Assembly (NCBI GenBank): GCA_018136815.1
Contig: CM030934.1
Coordinates: 5,603,318 to 5,667,317, forward strand
Direction: 5' to 3'
DNA from: Isochrysis galbana
Taxonomy: Eukaryota; Haptophyta; Isochrysidales; Isochrysidaceae
Length of the DNA: 64,000 nucleotides
Shown: positions 49,251 to 56,907 of the stretch, piece after piece
Numbering within the stretch: the stretch's first letter is position 1
Layout: every line of letters begins with the position of its first letter
Made by a program: the position numbers and the translations under genes
The notes under the pieces: generated by a model
The model's input: only the letters and a program-made list of their open reading frames with translations
Told to the model about the DNA's origin: nothing
Databases searched by the model: none

Positions 49251-50653
49251 TGGTCCTCTTCTTCTTGGTCTGGGTCCTGTGTGCCGAGGGTGAGTAGGGC
49301 TAGGGTCAGTCGTGGCTCGTAGGGAGGCTGCTGAGGAGTGTAGGGTGAGACGAGGCTGTGGGGTGGGATGGTGAGTGCTGATGTTGCCTGGCCTGCTCTG
49401 GGGTTCCAGAGTTGTGTGTTGTGCGTGTTTTTGAGGTGTCTTGTCAAGTAGTTGTGCCCATAAGGGCCGCCTGGTCTCGGGTCGCGCTGCCGTGGCAGCG
49501 CGGCCGTCGCCAGGGCGGGAGGGGCCTCTGCCATAAGACATGCCCAATGGAGGGGTGGCCCTGTGGGCCTGTTCATGTTCTGCTCGTGTCTGCAGCCAGC
49601 TGTCCCCCATGGGGGGGGCCAGCATGGCTGCCATGGGTGGTGTGGCCGGGGCCACGGGCCGTGTGGCGCGACCGGGGTCGCACGCACCTGCTCGGCCTCA
49701 GCGGGCGGACGCGGTCGCTTCGACAGCGACTGCTCCATGGGGGCTGGGGGGCCGCCCTCAGCGGGGGGCCCGAAGGAGAGGGGGGGAGCGGCGGCGCGCT
49801 CCATGGCAACTGACTATAAAGTTAGTTGAAGGAGGAAGAGGGAAGAGGGAGGGGAGGGGGGAGTGACAGCTCTCCCCTCCGGCGTTTACGTGTCTTCTCT
49901 CCCCGTTTGGGTAAGAGAAGACGGGGGCACCAGAACCAAGAGGGAAGGGCCGCGGCTCGCCGCGGCCACTCCCTTCGGCGAGGAGAGATTAGCGCTTCTG
50001 GGCTCCTATTCACGAGTGCCCCCCCCCCCCCCCCCTGCGTTGTTTTTACCCGAAAGGGGTTTTCCCCCAGCATGGACTCGAGGAGAGGACGTGCTGGGGT
50101 GCGCGGGGTCGGTGCGTGCTCTGGGGGGAGGACAAAAATCGAGGGGAGGGGTCATCGCCCCCTCCCCCCGGTAGCACTCGGACACCTGGCTCGTCAGACA
50201 TGGCGGGATTCCGATTCCGGGACGGAAAAGTTGGTTGGCTAGGATATAACATACAACATTAATTATTTTATTTATCTCTACCGGCACCGTCCTTCACTTT
50301 TACTTCCTTTCGCTCCCCCTCGTCTCCTTTCCCTCTTCGCCCTTCTTCGTTCCTTTGAAAGCCTTTGTCCTTTGTGTTCGGTTTCCAGTTTCCAGGGTTC
50401 GGCCCCGGTGCCCGGTGCACTACCTTGGGCCTGAAGGCATGATTGTTTAAGACCCAACTGCTACCGGCCCCACGTAACCCCCCCCAAACCTCGCCCGTGC
50501 GAGCTCATCGAGCAGATGTAGATGCCATAGAGAAGCCCCCCCCCAACCCGCATGCAGGAATTGCACAATCCCCCATACCCACACCCCGCGTGGCAGATGC
50601 ATGACTTTAGAAAAACTTACTCCTGGACTGGTTCATGATAGATCACAGCAACA
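49251..50653. other. Intergenic, low-complexity Pro/Gly-type DNA
   Basis: A long minus-strand frame (49184-49804) runs next to the copia remnant, but it is Pro-rich and shows no gag or protease signature. A C-tract lies at 50020-50035. A single arm of family A repeat (the 'gtttccagggttcggccc' part) lies at about 50370-50440. No gene is supported. Confidence 0.45.
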
Positions 50654-51385
50654 TCAACCCAACGACTTCTTGAGTACTGCAGCAGAATGGCTACCGCTAC
50701 TACTGCTGCTGGCCGTGCATGGTGTTACGAGAGCCTCGGCGCGTGCAAGAGCGGAGCGACGGACGCAACCATCGTACAGCCGTCGCTCACGCTCCAGTTT
50801 ATCTTGATTCCAATCGCTCGGCCGCATCTCACGCTCGGTATCGGAGAATCCAGCGCGCTGCACAGCTGCCATTGGGTATAGGGCGAACGCCCTGCAGTTA
50901 CGATAGTGGAAGTGCACATCGATCTGCTCGCCTGAGTACTGCACGCCTGCCAGCCCGGTCATACCTGACACCGACAGGAAGTATGCGTGCGCATCCATTG
51001 ATCGCACGTGGACAACATCAGGCTGATCTGTCAGTTCCATCGCCTGCGCAAAGTGGCCGAGGAAGAAAATATCCCAATCCTCGCGATGTAGGAAGCGGCG
51101 TGCACGTGATGCGGCGTACGCCGTGAAGGTTGGAAGGAACTCGACGTCGTCTTCAAAAATGAGGGCACGCTGGGCCCCCCTTCCAAGAGCGTGCTGCGCC
51201 GCTGCCCGATGTGATTCAAAGCAGCCACGCATGCCATTCTCCACATCGGGTTCACGCACAAAGAACTCAACACGATGTGAGAGACCAACGATCTTAAAGG
51301 CCTCCTCCGCCTGGGACCTTCGCTCTGGCCTCGTAGATAGTGTGATGCACAATATCACATCCGCCTTGGACCACAAGGCGTCCAT
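50654..51385 (-). CDS. Glycosyltransferase family 25 protein
   Basis: A single exon of 243 residues from the ATG at 51385; an alternative GTG lies one codon upstream. GT25 landmarks run in order: an opening strand ILCITLSTRPERR (11-23), VEFFVREP, the conserved GCFESHRAAAQHAL (54-67) and the metal/sugar-nucleotide motif ALIFEDDVEF (74-83). DIFFLGHF and SMDAHAYFLS follow. Family members transfer galactose or other sugars onto lipopolysaccharide, collagen hydroxylysine or other glycoproteins. The protein is short, and I see no signal peptide or KDEL-type ending (it ends LKKSLG). An upstream exon with a signal anchor could be missing. GT25 genes are common in bacteria and giant viruses, so lateral origin is possible but not shown. 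Confidence 0.82.
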   Translation of the reverse strand: MDALWSKADVILCITLSTRPERRSQAEEAFKIVGLSHRVEFFVREPDVENGMRGCFESHRAAAQHALGRGAQRALIFEDDVEFLPTFTAYAASRARRFLHREDWDIFFLGHFAQAMELTDQPDVVHVRSMDAHAYFLSVSGMTGLAGVQYSGEQIDVHFHYRNCRAFALYPMAAVQRAGFSDTEREMRPSDWNQDKLERERRLYDGCVRRSALARAEALVTPCTASSSSSGSHSAAVLKKSLG

Positions 51386-51756
51386 CACGTCTCACTACCG
51401 CTCGAAGCTGGGAGCTACACTGCGCCAAACCGTGCGCATCGGTCGGCAATGGCACCTGTGCAGGTCTGCGTTCGAGTCTGAGCGGGAGACTCGTGGTGCA
51501 CGTGAGACGGCCAATTGGAGAGGCAGCGCCAACGATCGATCGTTGCCACTCTCCTTTATCTACTCCTAATATAAGAGTTTCATCTAAAGTAAAGAGTACT
51601 TTGGTACTCCCTCCAGTTTCTTTTCAACGTGCAAGTGATTTCGAGTAGTATGTAGGAATACAAATTCTACATTTACACCCAGGAAAAGATAGCCTTGTGC
51701 TCGGTGGAATGCGACCATACGAACGCGGCCCGATCGATGGCGACGCTCCTCTCGAG

Positions 51757-52541
51757 CTCGAGCGCAGCCTTCGGCACATTTTCCTCGAACACGTCGGGCT
51801 ACGCTACATGGGAGATACGGCCCACGAGTCCCCGAGATACGGTAGATACGGCTGTATCTCGGCTTCCTTCTAGATACAGTAGATACGGGATAGGGGCACG
51901 GGCGCCAATCGGCGCCCCAGATACGGTAGATACGGCTGTATCTGACCCGTTCCCCAGTCCCCAGATACGGTATCCTGTATCTCCCAAGTAGGCGGGCTAC
52001 GCGTCAAGCTGCCGGCCTGCCACAGCCGTCGCAGGTCGCAGGGGCTGGTTGCTCCATTTCTCAGACGGTATCTCGCGGCTCCAGCTCTGCGGCATCGTGT
52101 CGAAACGCGCCTCCAATCTTCACCTCTCGCTTTGTGGGTCGGCCACAACTAGGCTCCTCGTCACAGCAACCACGGCCCGTGGATGCGTCCTTCGGCCGTC
52201 GGTGCAGTCGGGAGTTGGGAGTCGGGCCAGGTGCCATCGCCCCATTAGGCCCCGACGTTGAGGGATTCCCGGCGTCAGGCACGCGCGCGCCCACGTCGCC
52301 ATCTGGCGTTCGCCTAGACATCCGCTGTGCTTCCGTGCTTCAACCGATGATGGCCATCCAGTCCAACCTTGCTCGCCTGGAATCAGCGTTAGGCCGTTAG
52401 GAGTTAGGAGGCCCTCAGACTCTTGTCACCTGCCAGCCTGCCAGAGCTGTCAGGCTCTTTCGAGAGCCTTCAAACCGCCGCGGGACTAGCCCGTGCGCGC
52501 ATGACCAATGCCAGCGCCTCCACGCTCAACACGACCTCCAG
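51757..52541 (+). pseudogene. Inverted partial copy of the SZT2 gene
   Basis: This matches 40021-40532 of the SZT2 gene in the opposite orientation. Matching translated pieces include SSAAFGTFSSNTSGYA, VDASFG, IAPLGP.VEGFPASGT, APTSPSGVRL and SLQTAAGLARARMTNASAST. Identity is high but broken by indels, including a 189-bp MITE, an insertion of about 22 bp near 52193-52215 and a roughly 35-bp insertion near 52400-52440. The matching part of the parent has no intron, so DNA-level and RNA-level copying cannot be told apart. It is non-functional. Confidence 0.92.
51804..51992. mobile_element. 189-bp MITE with 9-bp target-site duplication, inserted in the SZT2 copy
   Basis: The left end is CTACATGGGAGATAC and the right end is the reverse complement of CTACTTGGGAGATAC (14 of 15 identical). 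CGGGCTACG is present on both sides (51795-51803, 51993-52001), while the parental SZT2 gene at about 40484-40492 has it once with no insertion. The interior is made of short (TA)GATACGG / CTGTATCT repeats in both orientations and a GGGCGCC...GGCGCCCC palindrome. A 9-bp duplication fits Mutator-like (MULE) elements. Confidence 0.88.
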
Positions 52542-52753
52542 AAGGAGCGAGCGACAGCGAAAGAACGAAATGCGAACAAGAGAGGCGCCTCCGTACTCTT
52601 ACCCCTTAAAAGCTCCCTAGTGTGAACGACGGTTGTTGTGACGATCGATCGATCGATCGATCTCCGATTCTATGAATTCACAGCATTTAGATAGCAGATC
52701 GATCATTGCGATCGATCTTCTCGGCGGGAGGGAGGCGAAGGCGAGGTCGACGC

Positions 52754-53353
52754 ATGACCTCCGCGGCAGTGAGGAGCTTGTACCGGCGCACGCTTAGGAT
52801 GGTGTCACTTTGTGTGCCGGAGCAGCGTACGTGGGCGCTCAGATACACGCGAGATCGTTTCCGAGAGCAGAACACCGCGCAAGGCCTCACGCGGCTGCTC
52901 AGTGAAGGCGAGGAGGAGCTCGAGCGGTTCATAGCGACGCTCCGGACGGCTGGTCGGCTGATTGAGCCCACGCGTCGGCAATCATCTGTCTCCGCTCCCG
53001 CAGGACAGGTTGAAGCCATTCCGTTCTCGTCGCCTGGCGTGTCTGCATCGATGCAGTTCTCAGAGAGAGGCGTGAAACAGCACTCCGCCAGCGATGGCAC
53101 CACGCTTATGCACGAAATGTGCCATTGGGATTGTGAGATAGTGCAGAGGTGGCTCAGATCCGAATTCGGGCTTTCCCCACAGACGCTAGCCGCATTTGAT
53201 TTGCACCGTGTTGACGGGCAATTGCTATCGGTGATTGATGACATCGACCTGAGTGGTGAGCTTGGAATTGAGAGCCGCTTGTTACGCAAGCGCATTCTTT
53301 TGGCTATTGCTACTCGAAAAAGGAGGGACATTGGCAGCGCGGACAGAACGTAA
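52754..53353 (+). CDS. LYR-motif protein fused to a C-terminal SAM domain
   Basis: A single exon of 199 residues from the ATG at 52754. An ATG 16 codons upstream would add an Arg-rich leader, and I prefer the inner one because it sits just before the LYR helix. Residues about 3-65 form a Complex1_LYR domain (AVRSLYRRTLRM, then RYTRDRFREQN and LLSEGEEELERFI), the fold used by mitochondrial Fe-S and complex I/II/III assembly factors that bind acyl carrier protein. A variable linker follows. Residues about 124-188 form a SAM domain (WDCEIVQRWLRSEFGLSP, FDLHRVDGQLLSVI, LGIESRLLRKRILLAI). I know of LYR proteins as small single-domain factors, so the fusion is unusual. Cellular site is probably mitochondrial, but no cleavable presequence is obvious from the preferred start; the Arg-rich upstream leader could supply one. 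Confidence 0.78.
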   Translation: MTSAAVRSLYRRTLRMVSLCVPEQRTWALRYTRDRFREQNTAQGLTRLLSEGEEELERFIATLRTAGRLIEPTRRQSSVSAPAGQVEAIPFSSPGVSASMQFSERGVKQHSASDGTTLMHEMCHWDCEIVQRWLRSEFGLSPQTLAAFDLHRVDGQLLSVIDDIDLSGELGIESRLLRKRILLAIATRKRRDIGSADRT

Positions 53354-54943
53354 GACTTGTGCTGTGCGGCATGGGTGAATGCGTAACATTCATTGTGCAG
53401 TACAGCTTTCCTGAGGCAACCCTTATTCAAGTCGACGCACATGAGTGTGTGCCCGTATTAGCATGAGTAGTAACATAAATTGCAAATTGCTCGAGCGCGA
53501 TGGAACGATGGAACGTGATGGTCTACATGTACAATCACTAATCAAAATGGTAAAGCCCCATCTGCAGAGACCGGTGCAATAACAAAAGCAGTCTGAAGGT
53601 TCAGGGCTCACACCTACACTAGACTGGGCACTTGAAACCTTACCAAATCCATCGCCGCGAAAGCTTTCTAGCAACGTGGGAGGGCAACAACCATCAAAAG
53701 CCACGCGTCCACGTTGCTATCGAAAGCCGAGCTGAGAGAGAGATCCCGCGACCCCGCGGCAAGAAACGCACGGCCCAGCAAACTCGGAAGAGCCGACCCC
53801 GGAGCTACATATAACCCACAAGACGGCATAACCTATTGTTATAATAGGGGACGTAATGAGGGCGCTTTGCGCCCCCCTAACCAGGCACTAACGTCACTCC
53901 GAAGGGGGCCCGTCAGTCACTCGCATGCCCCGCCTCCGGGTATGGGCGTATGGGCTGAGCACTCAATACCCTGACCCAGACCCCAATGGGCGCGGGTCGG
54001 GACTATCGCCCTGGCACTATCGCGCGGTGACCAGGGCGGCCGAGAGGAGAGAGAGCGACGCCGCAATATCTTAGGAACAACGACACGTATATACAATTTA
54101 AGGGTGAATATATCCCAAGGGACAAATTTCTAGAAACATGGGACACGCTGGTAGGACACGCCACGTCGACAATGTCGACGCTGGAGGCCAAGGAGCGAAG
54201 CAACGGAAACGAGTAAACCACTGATACAACGAGCAAGGGAGGGCGCCACTAGAGGCACTGCGATCTAGACGGGACCCAACCACCAAACCGTGGCCGGGAG
54301 GACACGACCTACGAGAGTGAAAGACCAAAAGGCCTGTCCGGACCCCACACTCCAAACTCCGAACCAGGCCTCAGGTAGTGCACCGAGGCCGGACCCCGGA
54401 AACCAAAGAAAAAGGAAAGAAGGAAGAAGGGGGGCAGGGGAAGAGGTGGAGGGAGGGAAGATAAGGGCGTTGGAAGTAGAGATGGATAGTCCTGTAGACA
54501 GTAGGTGTGCAGCCCAGAATCTTCAGATGTTTTTAACAATAGTTTTGTAGTGGGTGGGACCAAAATGATCGCTTCTCGCCTCAGTCAGTCAGCACCCGCC
54601 GGGGCTACGCGCGGTACACGATAGGTACGGACGATTGAGTGGCGGAGAGCCTCTGATCTTCTCTCTACTAAAATACGAGATAGACATAGGCTTGACTAGC
54701 AACAGGCCACAATTTAACGACGTGCAGAGACGGACCACTACATGCAACATGCCAACGCCCCGATTCCCCATGAAAGCGTAGCGGCATGGCTGACCAAAAC
54801 ACTAGGATATTTCATGGGTTCACCACGCTCGCCTCCATTGTCGCGACCACACTCTCAACTAGGCCAGGCATAAGGGAAGCCTGTGTAAAGCCCGGGCCAC
54901 AGAGTAGGCCTTGCCGTCCTGGACGCATCGCCGAGGCGCCCGC
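53354..54943. other. Intergenic, dispersed repeat family A
   Basis: No gene is supported. A degraded family A piece lies near 53575-53625 and a clear single arm at 54310-54545. The rest has no recognisable content. Confidence 0.5.
54310..54545. repeat. Dispersed repeat family A, single copy
   Basis: The order 'caaactccgaaccaggcct', 'gcaccgaggccggaccccgg', an AAG/GGA-rich run, 'cagtaggtgtgcagcccag' and 'aatcttcagatgttttt' matches the right arm at 27690-27905 over about 200 bp. No inverted partner is seen nearby. Confidence 0.65.
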
Positions 54944-56281
54944 TTATTGGCGCGCACCCTTGAGAGCGGCGACGCCTACAGCGAGTGCGGCTGCCCCGGC
55001 TGCGATGAGCGAGACTCGCCCGAGTCCCTGCCCCGTTCTTGACGTGAATGTCGCCTCGGCACTGGCGGCCGCCCTCTTGGGCTTGCCATCCGCCCCCGCG
55101 AGACTTGCAGAGTCGTCAAGAAGCATTGCGCCCGGCCCCACATCGGTGTGGTAGATGTAGCTGACGGCGTCGCGTTGCGGCGGTAGCGGGTAGCGCTCGG
55201 TAAGCCCCTCGGGTAGGCTCGCGGCACGCGCCGCCGCCAAAAGGCTCGGCTTGTTAGCGAATGTCTCATCAATGGGTCTCCTTGGCGGGAAGTATACGTT
55301 GATCGCGCCAAGGACCGTCGGGATGTGCCGCTTGAGCGTGAGCAACACAGCGTTCGGACCAGCGTCAAAGGTGTAGCCGCACACAGTCGCGCCGCACGCG
55401 TCGTTGAGCGCGTGCACCATACGGACAACGGAGCGGGAGGCGTCATTCATGTAGAAGACGGGCGGATACGTGTCGAGGCAGGTGGCGTGGAACTGGTTCG
55501 AGTCCTTCATCATGAGCTCAGCGACGGCCGGAAAGTCGCGCGCCCGGTATGCAGCCTCCATCTGCTCCATCCGCTGGGGGACGACGGCAGCGGCGCGGTG
55601 GGCGAGCAGCGCGCTCGTCTTGACGGAGGTCTGCATGCCTGCCGTCGACGAGACCGTCTTCTTCGTGTCGGAGATGACGAGTACTAGCACCTGCAGCTCC
55701 GGCCAGTGCGTATGTGGTGCGACCTGTCTTGCGCACGAGTCGGTGCCATCTGCCAGCCGGCCCATATCCCACGCGACGAAGCCGCCGGCGAGCGAGCGGC
55801 AGGCGGAGCCTGAGCCCATGCGAGCGACGCATGAGAGCTCGTCAGCCATCTCGTCTGGCACGCCGTACAGCTTGGCCAGCGCGAAGGTGAGTGCGGCGTA
55901 TCCAGCTGCTGATGAGGCGAGCCCAGCTGCCGTCGGGAAGTTGTTCTCGGACACGATTCTGACGCGGTAGCGCGGCCAGTCGTGCTTTGCGACAAGCAGC
56001 TTCCCAGCCTCTCGCACCTCCCCCGCCCTCGCGCGCACCTCGCGCAACACGGCGAGCAGCCTGGTCGAGGCAGAGAGCTCCTCCTTTACTCCATTCAGCC
56101 AGAGCTCATCGGCTTCAAAGTGCTCTGAGGCAGTGACAGTGGTCACGGTGCGAAGGTCGGCTTGGTTGAGGGTGATTGAGACGGACGAGTTGATCGGTAG
56201 ATTGAGCACGCTGTCGCGCTTTCCCCAGTACTTGATCAGCGCGATGTTGGTCGGCGAGGAGATGGTGAGGGAGAGGGGCAT
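54944..56281 (-). CDS. MVD: Diphosphomevalonate decarboxylase with C-terminal hydrophobic tail
   Basis: A single exon of 445 residues from the ATG at 56281. The frame is open above it, but that part is Pro-rich low complexity. Family landmarks are the N-terminal substrate loop (IALIKYWGKRDSVLNLP), the GHMP-kinase ATP site (NFPTAAGLASSAAGYAAL), GSGSACRSLAGGFVAW and the catalytic region with the conserved Asp (GYTFDAGPNAVLL). The enzyme makes isopentenyl diphosphate from mevalonate 5-diphosphate, the last dedicated step of the mevalonate pathway. The last 60 residues go beyond the usual core. They include a basic Ala-rich linker and a membrane-span-like end (VSLIAAGAAALAVGVAALKG), which could anchor the enzyme by its tail to ER, peroxisome or plastid membranes. 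Head to head with the M3 peptidase. Confidence 0.92.
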   Translation of the reverse strand: MPLSLTISSPTNIALIKYWGKRDSVLNLPINSSVSITLNQADLRTVTTVTASEHFEADELWLNGVKEELSASTRLLAVLREVRARAGEVREAGKLLVAKHDWPRYRVRIVSENNFPTAAGLASSAAGYAALTFALAKLYGVPDEMADELSCVARMGSGSACRSLAGGFVAWDMGRLADGTDSCARQVAPHTHWPELQVLVLVISDTKKTVSSTAGMQTSVKTSALLAHRAAAVVPQRMEQMEAAYRARDFPAVAELMMKDSNQFHATCLDTYPPVFYMNDASRSVVRMVHALNDACGATVCGYTFDAGPNAVLLTLKRHIPTVLGAINVYFPPRRPIDETFANKPSLLAAARAASLPEGLTERYPLPPQRDAVSYIYHTDVGPGAMLLDDSASLAGADGKPKRAAASAEATFTSRTGQGLGRVSLIAAGAAALAVGVAALKGARQ

Positions 56282-56907
56282 CGTGGTGGTGTGGGGAAGG
56301 AGGAGAGGAGGGAGGGAGGGAGAGGGAAGAAATGGGGGGGGAGAGGGGAAGAAGAGAGAAGTGGGGGGGGGGGGGGGGGGGGGATAGCAGCCAAGGACGG
56401 GCGGCGGCGGCGGCGGCGGCGGTGGCGGAGAGTATAACGGTAGACTGGCGGCGGGCGGCGGGCGACTAAGCCTTAAAAAGGCAAGAGGGTATAGATAGGG
56501 AGCGCTCCGGAACTCTCGCGGAAACATCCCCTCGCACGTCCCGCGCTCTCTCCTCGTAGGAGAATGTATCGGCCCCCCCCTCTCCCTCTCTCTTCTTCCC
56601 CTCGGAAGGTACAATAACCCTGTCCTCTCTTTCTCTCTTTATGCCTTCTGTGGAGCTCTGTGGAGATGTGTGTCCGACGAGAAAATTATGAGAGGAGAAA
56701 ATTGATGAGTCGGAGGAGAAAGATTCTTCTCTCTCTCCGCCTCCCTCTCCACAGCTTGCCGACAAGCCGTGTTCCTCTCTGCTCTTCTTCTCTTCTTCCT
56801 CACTCTCTAGAATAGAAGAAAAAGCACCCTCTGATCTCCCACTCCACTCCCCCCCCCCCCCCCCCCCTTTATTGTGGAGCTTCCTCCCTCCCTCCCCCTC
56901 GCCCCGG
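56282..56907. promoter_or_regulatory. Bidirectional promoter region between MVD and the M3 peptidase
   Basis: The two start codons are 626 bp apart on opposite strands, so both promoters must lie here. The region has strong strand asymmetry: a G-tract at 56366-56383, GGC repeats at 56400-56440, CT/GA-rich blocks and a C-tract at 56849-56869. No TATA box is evident. Confidence 0.5.

Larger units (their letters stand above)
51386..52753. other. Intergenic; contains the SZT2 fragment copy and a MITE
   Basis: About 370 bp of AT-richer unique DNA is followed by the SZT2 fragment copy (51757-52541) with its inserted MITE. A (GATC)n run at 52644-52663 then precedes the LYR-SAM gene. Confidence 0.6.

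Noticed and set aside
49184..49804. Pro-rich frame beside the copia remnant considered as gag
   Set aside because: No zinc knuckle or gag signature; a lone H..H-like TRHLKNTHN is not enough.
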